Shown: positions 40,401 to 54,638 of the stretch, one piece after another
Layout: each line of letters opens with the position of its first letter
Numbering within the stretch: the stretch's first letter is position 1
DNA from: Synaphobranchus kaupii
Taxonomy: Eukaryota; Chordata; Actinopteri; Anguilliformes; Synaphobranchidae
Reading direction: 5' to 3'
Assembly: GCA_029718625.1 (NCBI GenBank)
Contig: CM056391.1
Location: forward strand, 2,604,852 to 2,668,851
Length of the DNA stretch: 64,000 nt
The notes under the pieces: model-generated
The model's input: only the letters and a program-made list of their open reading frames with translations
The model's database searches: none
What the model was told of the DNA's origin: nothing
Position numbers and translations under genes: made by a program

Positions 40401-43400
40401 TAGGACATTATCATACAGGTGAGTATTGTGTCCATATTAGGACATTATCATACAGGTGAGTATGGTGTCCATATTAGGACATTATCATACAGGTGAGTAT
40501 GGTGTCCATATTAGGACATTATCATACAGGTGAGTATGGTGTCCATATTAGGACATTATCATACAGGTGAGTATTGTGTCCATATTAGGGCATTATCATA
40601 CAGGTGAGTATTGTGTCCATATTAGGACATTATCATACAGGTGAGTATGGTGTCCATATTAGGACATTATCATACAGGTGAGTATGGTGTCCATATTAGG
40701 ACATTATCATACAGGTGAGTATAGTGTCCATATTAGGACATTATCATACAGGTGAGTATGGTGTCCATATTAGGACATTATCATACAGGTGAGTATGGTG
40801 TCCATATTAGGGCATTATCATACAGGTGAGTATGATGTCCATATTAGGACATTATCATACAGGTGAGTATTGTGTCCATATTAGGACATTATCATACAGG
40901 TGAGTATGGTGTCCATATTAGGACATTATCATACAGGTGAGTATGGTGTCCATATTAGGACATTATCATACAGGTGAGTATGGTGTCCATATTAGGACAT
41001 TATCATACAGGTGCATATGGTGTCCATATTAGGACATTATCATACAGGTGAGTATTGTGTCCATATTAGGACATTATCATACAGGTGAGTATGGTGTCCA
41101 TATTAGGGCATTATCATACAGGTGAGTATTGTGTCCATATTAGGACATTATCATACAGGTGAGTATGGTGTCCATATTAGGACATTATCATACAGGTGAG
41201 TATGGTGTCCATATTAGGACATTATCATACAGGTGAGTATTGTGTCCATATTAGGACATTATCATACAGGTGCATATGGTGTCCATATTAGGACATTATC
41301 ATACAGGTGCATATGGTTTCCATATTAGGACATTATCATACAGGTGAGTATGGTGTCCATATTAGGACATTATCATACAGGTGAGTATGGTGTCCATATT
41401 AGGACATTATCATACAGGTGAGTATGGTTTCCATATTAGGACATTATCATACAGGTGAGTATGGTGTCCATATTAGGACATTATCATACAGGTGAGTATG
41501 GTGTCCATATTAGGGCATTATCATACAGGTGAGTATGGTGTCCATATTAGGACATTATCATACAGGTGAGTATGGTTTCCATATTAGGGCATTATCATAC
41601 AGGTGAGTATGGTTTCCATATTAGGACATTATCATACAGGTGAGTATGGTGTCCATATTAGGACATTATCATACAGGTGAGTATGGTTTCCATATTAGGA
41701 CATTATCATACAGGTGAGTATGGTTTCCATATTAGGACATTATCATACAGGTGAGTATTGTGTCCATATTAGGACATTATCATACAGGTGAGTATGGTGT
41801 CCATATTAGGACATTATCATACAGGTGAGTATGGTTTCCATATTAGGGCATTATCATACAGGTGAGTATGGTTTCCATATTAGGACATTATCATACAGGT
41901 GAGTATTGTGTCCATATTAGGACATTATCATACAGGTGAGTATGGTGTCCATATTAGGACATTATCATACAGGTGAGTATTGTGTCCATATTAGGACATT
42001 ATCATACAGGTGAGTATGGTGTCCATATTAGGACATTATCATACAGGTGAGTATGGTGTCCATATTAGGACATTATCATACAGGTGAGTATGGTGTCCAT
42101 ATTAGGACATTATCATACAGGTGAGTATGGTGTCCATATTAGGACATTATCATACAGGTGAGTATGGTTTCCATATTAGGACATTATCATACAGGTGAGT
42201 ATGGTGTCCATATTAGGACATTATCATACAGGTGAGTATGGTGTCCATATTAGGACATTATCATACAGGTGAGTATGGTGTCCATATTAGGACATTATCA
42301 TACAGGTGAGTATGGTGTCCATATTAGGACATTATCATACAGGTGAGTATGGTTTCCATATTAGGACATTATCATACAGGTGAGTATGGTGTCCATATTA
42401 GGACATTATCATACAGGTGAGTATGGTTTCCATATTAGGACATTATCATACAGGTGAGTATGGTGTCCATATTAGGACATTATCATACAGGTGAGTATGG
42501 TGTCCATATTAGGACATTATCATACAGGTGAGTATGGTGTCCATATTAGGACATTATCATACAGGTGAGTATGGTTTCCATATTAGGACATTATCATACA
42601 GGTGAGTATGGTGTCCATATTAGGACATTATCATACAGGTGAGTATGGTGTCCATATTAGGACATTATCATACAGGTGAGTATTGTGTCCATATTAGGAC
42701 ATTATCATACAGGTGAGTATGGTGTCCATATTAGGACATTATCATACAGGTGCATATGGTGTCCATATTAGGACATTATCATACAGGTGAGTATGGTGTC
42801 CATATTAGGACATTATCATACAGGTGAGTATGGTGTCCATATTAGGACATTATCATACAGGTGAGTATTGTGTCCATATTAGGACATTATCATACAGGTG
42901 AGTATGGTGTCCATATTAGGACATTATCATACAGGTGAGTATGGTGTCCATATTAGGACATTATCATACAGGTGAGTATGGTGTCCATATTAGGACATTA
43001 TCATACAGGTGAGTATGGTGTCCATATTAGGACATTATCATACAGGTGAATATGGTGTCCATATTAGGACATTATCATACAGGTGAGTATTGTGTCCATA
43101 TTAGGACATTATCATACAGGTGAGTATGGTGTCCATATTAGGACATTATCATACAGGTGAGTATGGTTTCCATATTAGGACATTATCATACAGGTGAGTA
43201 TGGTGTCCATATTAGGACATTATCATACAGGTGAGTATGGTGTCCATATTAGGACATTATCATACAGGTGAGTATGGTGTCCATATTAGGACATTATCAT
43301 ACAGGTGAGTATGGTGTCCATATTAGGACATTATCATACAGGTGAGTATGGTTTCCATATTAGGACATTATCATACAGGTGAGTATGGTGTCCATATTAG

Positions 43401-44400
43401 GACATTATCATACAGGTGAGTATGGTGTCCATATTAGGACATTATCATACAGGTGAGTATGGTGTCCATATTAGGACATTATCATACAGGTGAGTATGGT
43501 TTCCATATTAGGACATTATCATACAGGTGAGTATGGTGTCCATATTAGGACATTATCATACAGGTGAGTATGGTGTCCATATTAGGACATTATCATACAG
43601 GTGAGTATTGTGTCCATATTAGGACATTATCATACAGGTGAGTATGGTGTCCATATTAGGACATTATCATACAGGTGCATATGGTGTCCATATTAGGACA
43701 TTATCATACAGGTGAGTATGGTGTCCATATTAGGACATTATCATACAGGTGAGTATGGTGTCCATATTAGGACATTATCATACAGGTGAGTATTGTGTCC
43801 ATATTAGGACATTATCATACAGGTGAGTATGGTGTCCATATTAGGACATTATCATACAGGTGAGTATGGTGTCCATATTAGGACATTATCATACAGGTGA
43901 GTATGGTGTCCATATTAGGACATTATCATACAGGTGAGTATGGTGTCCATATTAGGACATTATCATACAGGTGAATATGGTGTCCATATTAGGACATTAT
44001 CATACAGGTGAGTATTGTGTCCATATTAGGACATTATCATACAGGTGAGTATGGTGTCCATATTAGGACATTATCATACAGGTGAGTATGGTGTCCATAT
44101 TAGGACATTATCATACAGGTGAGTATGGTGTCCATATTAGGACATTATCATACAGGTGAGTATTGTGTCCATATTAGGACATTATCATACAGGTGAGTAT
44201 TGTGTCCATATTAGGGCATTATCATACAGGTGAGTATGGTGTCCATATTAGGACATTATCATACAGGTGAGTATTGTGTCCATATTAGGACATTATCATA
44301 CAGGTGAGTATTGTGTCCATATTAGGACATTATCATACAGGTGAGTATTGTGTCCATATTAGGACATTATCATACAGGTGAGTATGGTTTCCATATACAG
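37410..44400. repeat. 37-bp satellite array, 188 complete units, each with a CArG box and an E-box
   Basis: The unit is TACAGGTGAGTATGG + TGTCCATATTAGGACAT + TATCA (37 bp). The first TACAGGTG is at about 37417 and the last at about 44373, 6956 bp apart, which is exactly 188 x 37, so there is no net indel. Variation is confined to a few positions: GGTGT/TTGTGT/GGTTT/GATGT before CC, GTGAGT/GTGCAT, GACATT/GGCATT. CCATATTAGG looks constant in every complete unit I read. That decamer is the CArG box of the mammalian c-fos serum response element, including the flanking TGTCC...GGACA dyad. Each unit also has CAGGTG (E-box), which on the plus strand reads CAGGTGAGTAT, a near-perfect 5' splice site. 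The array lies in the intron before the fstl5 microexon, so on the gene strand the splice-like words are antisense. The final unit is cut off after CCATATACAGG. Confidence 0.97.
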
Positions 44401-44640
44401 GTGGAAGTGCTTGATCTCTGTACCTGTAGCTACAGTCGACTTCGGCAGATCACACGATGAAGGACATTGCTTTTGCCCTGGTCATGAACGGCCCCGCGTT
44501 CGAAAAAGACCTTCGCGACCTTCTCTGAGGTGGTTTCCAACGATATCAATTATGAATTTAAAAGGCTGTGGTTTCTGAAGCGGTTGCCACAATATCAATT
44601 ATGAATTTGAAAAGGAAAAAAAAAAAAAAAAAAATGTCAT
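44401..44640 (+). other. Right flank of the satellite
   Basis: Unique sequence with a small direct repeat (ATATCAATTATGAATTT at about 44543 and 44592) and an A19 run ending near 44633. No coding support. Confidence 0.6.
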
Positions 44641-46538
44641 TGAGAAAGGAGCCGCACATTCCTTCAAGTCATTGCCTCTGTCACTACAGTTCCTGAATGT
44701 CATTTACCAATTTCAGCAGGAGATGAGACAGCTCTACAGGCATGAATATTGATGCTCTTGCCTGCCAAAATCCATGATTCAAACTCTACAGGGCCATCAA
44801 AGCTTTCAAGTGTAAGGAGGCAATAAATTGCCTTGAAAGGTGACTACGGTAAGTCAACAAAGAAATGCGACCGGGAATGCGACGCATGACATGCGATGCC
44901 GTTCACAGGTCATTTGCAGCGATGTTTCAAAGCGCGGCGCAAAGTCGCGGCGTTCCTAAAGGGGAGGATAAGCACTTGTGCGGCATTTGTAAATAGCCCG
45001 CCGTCCCCGGGTCGCCGCAGATCCCGAACTGGCTCGGCGCCGAGAGCTCCCCGCTGAACGCCTGACATCCCGGCGGAATTACGTCTGCCGTCCGACTTAA
45101 TTACCGTCTCCTGCGCGGTACAAAACAGCCCGTCGTAATACAGTCAACATTTTTAAATATATCGACTAAATTACATGTTTTTTTTTTTCCCTCACAGCGT
45201 TTATTTGTTGTTCAGTTCGTTTCGGCGGGAAAACAACAACGGTGACAACAACAACAATAGCAGAAGAGACGCTGCCTAACTCAAATACAAAGCACACATT
45301 CCTCTAAGATGGAAGCAGATTCGGAGCAAACACATCTGATGTTTTTTGGAGGAAGCAGGCTACAGATGGAGAGCTCAATCCCCCCATGGGTAGCCCGTGT
45401 CTCTACCCCTCACCATCTACCTACAGACTAGTGATGAGGTGTGAGGTGTGGTTTCAAACACCTCATAACAGGTGGAGCTACACTGAGCCGCCAATCATTA
45501 ACTTGACTTGCTGAAGGTTTTTGCTCTCCGGAGCAAAACGCAGTGATTGGTTGAAAAGGTAATGACTGACAGCATGTGTGGCCGTAACTCTCGCTGTCTC
45601 ACGTATCAGTAAAGGAGATATAAATGGCGGTTCTGTAGCAGTGAGGGGGCCGCTCTCCTGGCTTGGCGTGTGGGCCCTGTTTTCAGTAGTTAGGTTAAAC
45701 TGGTAACAGGTAGGTCATGGGGAGAAGATCATAGCGCTTGGGTAGAATATAGCCTGGGGTATTACACTAGCTGCACTGTAAAAAAGAATATCCTGTAAAA
45801 AAGTGATAAGACTGGCAGCAGTGTTGCCCGTGAAAAACCATGTAATGAAGGGGGGGTGGACTGTATAAATCATGTTATTTAACGATATAAAACATGTTAT
45901 TTTGGGGGATGGCCGTTAAATGATGGGTTATTGCTGTTATTCTACGTGACTTTGACATTGTTTAGAGAAAAAAAAAAAAAAACAGTGAAGTCCTCTACAT
46001 TTTTACAAACGTTTTACTGTAAAAATTGTTTTTTTTTTCTTTTTTCAGTGTGGTAACACGTCTGTGCAACAAGACAGGAACACCACAGGGTAGGGAAACG
46101 ACAGTGTAAACTGAGGCCCCAGTTCCGCCTGGTTCCACGTGGGGAAAAGGGTTTTGTTTCAGACCCGGCGTCAGATGCAATGCAACACAAGCAACAGATC
46201 GGCAGCTTATTTGGAGTGGTTTTTGGCACCGCCTCCCAGTGGGGAGGTGACTAGTGGTGTAAAAGAGAGCCGGATAGCGGCCAGGATCAGCAATGGGCGG
46301 GGCTACAGAAAGCAGCAGCCAATGAGGCCAGAGTACCAGTGTAAAAGGGTTTGCATTGTTTCATTTCACAGTGCACACTGATTTTGATACATATGTAATT
46401 TTACATTGTATCACTATCATAACACATATTGTTATATATACTGTTTATATATATGTTTACTTCAGTAGCATCAAAGTGTACATTGTTATTAACACATATT
46501 GGCACTGCACAGTATCGCGATCATAGTGCACGCGTTTA

Positions 46539-47982
<1,444 letters not shown>

Positions 47983-48436
47983 TTAAAAGAGGGCACGTCA
48001 AACTCGTTTAGCACCGTGCCCCCAAATTACCATATTATCAATGGGATCCAAAAGCACTTACCAGCATCGAACGGGTGCAATTAAATCACATCGACTGACT
48101 TAGCAGGTATGAGTCGAGAGACTTAAATGGAAAATGCATAAGCGCAAACAGATATGAACGCAAATGATAAATTATTAAAAGGTACACTTAAAGTAAGAAA
48201 AAAAATAAACGCATAATTAAAACGGGGGCTGCGCTGATACCGATTGATCTTACGCAGCGGTTTTCTTGCGGTTTAGGAGCTCACTCAGCTCATCGGCATG
48301 AGGGAATTAAATATTAAACATGCAGCGAGGGCTTATCCTGAGCTAAGTGTGAAGCCTGTGCTTTGTAAGGAGACGGTGGAGGCCCATACGTTTGGCACCA
48401 TATCGCGTTAAAATCTCTGGTGCTATACTGCGCGCT

Positions 48437-48437
<1 letters not shown>

Positions 48438-48494
<57 letters not shown>
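48438..48494 (+). repeat. GT microsatellite
   Basis: (GT)n of about 55 bp. Confidence 0.95.
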
Positions 48495-48495
<1 letters not shown>

Positions 48496-49649
48496 CACGC
48501 TTCCGCTCATACACCCTTAATCCGTCTTTTTACGGATAACGAACCTAATTCCAGCTCATGGAGGCGACATGGTTTAATATTTCTTCTTCCCCAGAACTGC
48601 TCTTTCCCTTAAACGGAAATGGAATACGCTGAAGATACGTGAAAGTAAAATATGCTTTGGAGATATGTGTAACGCTTCGCCATATATGGGCAAATATACA
48701 GACTGCTGCTTTCTGCTTTCAGATCCTGCAATATATTCTGTTGCTATGAATATATTTATGGACACACAGACCTGTTGCTATGGGTGGGCATGATGGCCCC
48801 CCCAATATACAGGTATATCTGATCATTTTCATATAAAACCATGATTGTTTGGTATGTGACCATCAGTGCTGCAAATAACTTAATTGTGGCCCCCCATGAA
48901 AGTTTATCTATCAACCCCCACCCAGGACTAAGCCCTAGCAACAGGTCTGTGGATACATTCCCAAAAAGTGTTGACATATTGACAGTGGATTGCGGTGTAT
49001 CCCATTTCCCCATGGCAACGGAGGCGTGGTCTTGAAGGGCGCGCAGGGTAAGCAGTGGGCCGCCGCCCGTGCCATCTGCTCCAGGGCATCGTGGGTAATC
49101 TGCACCAGGCTGCCCTACAGGGCTCACAAAGTCTGTCACTTTTCAGGAACGGCGAAATGGTTCCAATGAACTCCTCGTAAAACCCGTTTCTATGGTTACA
49201 GTCACTAGCGTTTTACGAAGTGGTGGTGTCGTTACAGACAAAGTAAAGTATTCTGCAGTTAATTATTCCCCTAATAAAGTGAATTATATGCAAATATAAG
49301 GCATATATTCATTGTCTTATCAAATGTAAAAGTGTTCTTATGTGATTTTTAAATTTTTTTTAAAATATTTCCCACAGCTAGATGGTTAATTAGCGCGAAG
49401 CTGTGCTCTGCTAACCAAAGATGAAATGTCAAGGTGAATTATTTTTAAATCCATGACGATGTCTTCAAAAAGTGTACATGTATACGTGCTGTATTTTTCT
49501 TGTTGGGGGGGGGGCTGTTCAGGTAATCAGTAATTACACACAATAAAATAATCAAATGCTTATTCTTAGAAAATTTGATTATTCTCCTGGAAAATTCATT
49601 ACTGGCAGAAAGCAGTATAATGTGCCTGAGACTCTTGTTTCTGTTTCAG

Positions 49650-49798
49650 GGAGAGGGAGAGGAAGAGAGAGGGAGGGAGGGAGGGAGAGAGAGAGGGAGG
49701 GAGGGAGGGAGAGGAAGAGAGAGGGAGGGAGGGAGGGAGAGAGAGGGAGAGGAAGAGAGAGGGAGGGAGGGAGGGAGAGGAAGAGAGAGGGAGGGAGG

Positions 49799-49838
<40 letters not shown>

Positions 49839-49914
49839 AGATAAAAAGACAAAGAGAGGGGGAAGCGAGAAAAAGAGAGAGAGAGAGGGAGGGAGAAAGT
49901 GAGAGAATGAGAGA

Positions 49915-49958
<44 letters not shown>

Positions 49959-50084
49959 GGGAGGGAGATAAAGAGACAAAGAGAGGGGAAGCGAGAGAAA
50001 GAGAGAGACAGATAGAGAGAGGCAGAGAGGGGGCAGAAAGTGAGAGAATGAGAGAGAATGAGAGAGAGAGAGAGAATATTTCCC
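49650..50084 (+). repeat. GA-rich array
   Basis: GAGAGGGAGGGAGGGA units and pure GA runs over about 430 bp. AGATAAAAGACAAAGAGAGG-type blocks are duplicated (about 49838 and 49964). All long Glu/Arg or Ser/Leu frames here are repeat artefacts. Confidence 0.95.
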
Positions 50085-52067
50085 TTTGGTGCAGCTGACA
50101 GGTGTTTCCACGCGGCGCAACCTTTCTCACTGCTATTCATTATGCAGATGATTTGTAAATGCCACGCACTTCCTCCAAAAAAAAAAAAAAAAAAGTATCA
50201 CAGTCACACCAAAAGCCATTCCGGAACTCTCTGTAGCTTCCAGTTTGTCTCCCGGTCGCCCCACAGCACTTACTGTGAGAGCTCTGGGATCGCGCCTTCA
50301 AAGGACAAGGCACATCGTGTTTGTTTATTTCCGGAACGTCTGCGAGACATTTTGGTTGTTTGCGGCAGCGAACTTGCCGCAAACTTCTGTGGTGTAAACA
50401 AAAAAAGAAAAATGCAGCTCTGAAAAAAAAAAAAAAAAGCTCAAACCTACACTGTTCACCATCGATTCTCAGATTAAGGGCCAGATTCAATCAAATGCAC
50501 TTAGACGGTTTAAGGGCATATTCAATGCAATCGAACCCTCGGGAGTAATCCGCTGCAGTTCTTCATTGTGATCTACTTTGCTTGCTGTATTTAGGTGGAA
50601 CTGGAAGTAATAGGTTTCTGCCAATGAAAATTAGCCTCCATAAAATGAATGGTTCAAGGTAGTGATTCATTGATGAGACCACTTATAAAATACCTGCCTT
50701 TTCAAGCTAAAAGCTCTGATTGGGTCACACCTTTCGAAGCAAACTATGTTCTGCTGACATTTTTCCACAGCACAGAAAGATATCAAACCGTAATATAAAC
50801 GGTCTAGATGACTTTTCCTCATCCTGGTAATGTAATAAAAAAATATTTAAGTAGTTAAAATTTATTTTATTACTTTTCATTTGATTACATTACAAAATGC
50901 CAGGACAAGGTCAATTCCACTTGTGCTTGTAACAAATAAAGCAAAAGGTTTTAATCTAGCTTGGTTTAAGGACACAAGTCTTTATACTTGGATTAATTTG
51001 CTAGTTTTATAAATGGTTTAATTTACTCCCAGCAAGCTATTTTGTTAAGGACAGACCCTGTAAGTGGACTAATGGAAATGAGGCTGTTGATTTGGAGATG
51101 CACAATATTACACAGGCATAAAAAGACACCAAAAACACCAAACAGATTGCATACTGTATGTATGTTGTTCCTACTGCAGTAGCTGCCATTGTTTTTAAAA
51201 GCATTTCTAATCTTGGCGTTGCTGAATCTGCACGCAGAGAAAGGCGAAGCTCTTTGCGGCGAGTCTGAATTGAATCCGGGAACACGTTCAAGGGCCCAGA
51301 GAAACGTCCAAACAGACGTTTCCGGAACAACTCGAAAGATGAGAGAAGTGTCTAGACAGCAGCAGCCCACATATGGCGGAGCTGCCAATTTGTCTCCGTT
51401 TTTTAGAGACTTTTTACAGTGTTTGTTTACGCATAAAATTTCATTTTTTACAAAGTAATAAAGCATAGTAGCTATTGCCCATCATAACAGCTAGGAACTT
51501 CTCCCAATAAACAGAAACTTATGAGGGGAACTTTTGACTTTTGGCCCTGAAAAGTTGGCAGCACTGCATGCCTGACACCCCCATATCTTCAGGCTCTTGG
51601 TGATAAACTTAGTCATCAATAGACCTGGCTTGACTTCACGTCCTGTACTGCAGGTGGTCAAAGTAGAAGTGTAAATATCTGGTGTGAGCCAAAGAGATGC
51701 AGCCTGCTAATCTCTTGCTTTCCATTTGTCAAGGTTGGATCAAAGCATTTCGCCAAATTAGAAATTTTACAGTGAGTGAGAACACAGTTGTTTGTACTGG
51801 TCTACATGTATGAGATACATCATATGCTGGTGTTAGTCTAACGGAACCTCAACATTTTTAAACTAATGTTGCATATTGTCATATTGGATGGTTAAAGCAT
51901 ACTATTAGAGTTATTTCAACCTTTTGCTGCCAACATACAGGCAAATCATGAAATGAGCTTTCAAATGCAAAAACGTTTGATGCAAACTTTAACAGTCAAA
52001 ATTATTAGGCCACACCTATTTGAAGCAAATAGGAGCAAAGCCTCAATACTGACGCAACACTGTATCA

Positions 52068-52838
<771 letters not shown>

Positions 52839-53467
52839 TCATTAATTAACAGAAATATAAAATGTGTGTTAAAAAAAAAAAAAAAAAAGGCAGCCTGTTC
52901 GTATACGGCCGGATGAGATGGTGAATCAATCAAGCCGTGGGTGAAGTATGATTATTGCAGCGAGAGCAGTAGAGTCTCGTAATGCAGGTACAATGGACGT
53001 GAAACTCACTTCCCGCGCAGCTGGGAAGATACCATTAGTCAGTACGGCAGAAAACTTTTCTATTGCTACGAAATCTAAAGGTTAAAAACTGTGGGTTTCT
53101 TAGATATACTGACCTTACAGACAAGCCGGAAAGTCTGCACACCCCTTCCACCTTCTCCACGTTTTATTACGTTACAGACTTATACTACAATAGATTGAGT
53201 TCATTTTTTGCCTCAAACATCTACACACAATAGCCAATAATGACGAAGTGAAAACAGGTTTTTAGAAAATATGCAATTTTATTTTACTGACAAAAAAAGG
53301 TTATTTAGGGGTTACATATCTGTACACACCTTTAGCCTAATACTTGGTTGCTGCACCTTTGGCAGCGATTACAGCTTCAAGGCGTCTTGGGAAAGAAGCT
53401 ACAAGCTTGGCACACTTGTTTCTGGACATTTTTGCCCATTCCTCTTGGCATATCCTTGCAAGCTCCG

Positions 53468-54382
53468 TCAGGTTGGATGGGGAGCGTCAGCCATTTTCAG
53501 CTCTTTCCACAGATGTTCAATTGGATTCAGGTCTGGGCTCTGGCTGGGCCACTCAAGGACATGCACAAACTTTCTCCGAAGCCACTCCTTTGTTCTCTTG
53601 GCTGTGTGCTTCGGGTTGTTGTCATGTTGGAAGGTAAACCTTCGCCCGAGTCTGAGGTCCAGAGCGCTCTGGAGCAGGTTTTCTTCAAGGATCTTGGTGT
53701 ACTTAGCTGCATTCATCTTTCCCTCTATCAGGACTAGTCGTCCCGTTCCCGCTGCTGAAAAACATCCCCACATCATGATGCTGCCACCGCCATGCTTCAC
53801 TGTAGGGATGGTATTAGCCAGGTGATGAGTGGTGCCTGGTTTCCTCCAGACGTGACGCTTGGTATTCAGGCCAAAAAGTTCAATTTTGTTTTCATCAGAC
53901 CAGAGAATCTTGATTCTCATGGTTTGAGAGTCCTCTAGGTGCCTTTTGGCAAACTCCAAGCGGGCTGTGATGTGCCTTTTACTAAGGAAGGGCTTCCGTC
54001 TGGCCACTCTACCATAAAGGCCTGATTGGTGGAGTGCTGCCTGGATGGTTGATCTTCTGAAAGGTTCTCCCATCTCCACAAGGATACGCTGGAGCTCTGT
54101 CAGAGTGACCCTCGGGTTCCTGCTCACCTCCCTGGCCAAGGCCCGTCTTCCCCGATTGCTCAGTTTGGCCGGGCGGCCAGGTCTAGGAAGATTCTTGGTG
54201 GTTCCAAACTTCTTCCATTTACGAATGATGGTGGCCACTGTGCTCTTTGGGACCTGTAAAGCTGCAGAAGTTTTTTCTGTACCCTTCTCCAGATCTATGC
54301 CTTGACACAATCCTGTTTCTGAGGTCTGCAGATAATTCCTTTGACCCCATGGCTTGGAGTTTGCTCTGACATGCACTGTCAA
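53468..54382 (-). pseudogene. Tc1 transposase, frameshifted near the C-terminus
   Basis: The 304-residue open frame carries a paired-like HTH region (KTSAALQVPKSTVATIIRKW), the GRPAKLSNRGRR linker motif, and the DDE catalytic core: WSDENKIELFG (first Asp), FQHDNNPKHT (second Asp) and [15 protein letters not shown] (Glu, 34 residues after the second Asp). After ELKMA the frame is lost and stops at once, while the expected continuation (SNLTELARICQEEWAK-like) is readable in another frame to about 53345. A deletion of about 7 nt explains this. The start Met at 54382 gives MTVHVRANSK and may be a few codons off. All three catalytic residues are intact. The product would lack about 45 C-terminal residues, so activity is doubtful. 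Confidence 0.9.
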
Positions 54383-54396
54383 CTGTGGGACCTTAT

Positions 54397-54638
54397 ATAG
54401 GCATTACATTACATTACATTACAGGCATTTAGCAGACGCTCTTATCCAGAGCGACTTACACAACTTTTTCTTTAGCATTTTTTACATATTATCCATTTAT
54501 ACAGCTGGATATATACTGAAGCGATTCAGGTTAAGTACCTTGCTCAAGGGTACAACGGCAGTGTCCTACCTGGGAATCGAACCTACAACCTTTCGGTTAC
54601 AAGGCCAGTTCCTTAACCATTATACTACACTGTCGCCG
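54397..54638 (-). mobile_element. tRNA-derived SINE with an L2/V-SINE-type tail
   Basis: Read on the minus strand, the head AGTGTAGTATAATGGTTAAG contains an A-box-like TAGTATAATGG. GGTTCGATTCCC follows, a canonical pol III B box. The body ends CTCTGGATAAGAGCGTCTGC then TAAATGCC and a TGTAA pentamer tail. This is the layout of fish SINEs that use an L2-type LINE 3' end. It sits just upstream of the Tc1 transposase. Fragments of the same tail occur near 2467-2512, 11405-11475 and 47490-47525. Confidence 0.75.

Noticed and set aside
37410..44400. CRISPR-like array of 37-bp direct repeats
   Set aside because: Repeats are contiguous with no unique spacers, and the locus is a vertebrate intron.
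49556..50140. Glu/Arg-rich and Ser/Leu-rich frames of 160-180 codons
   Set aside because: They are low-complexity GA and CT repeat translations.
54550..54638. A functional tRNA gene on the minus strand
   Set aside because: The A and B boxes belong to a SINE head. The cloverleaf is incomplete and the SINE body and tail follow directly.
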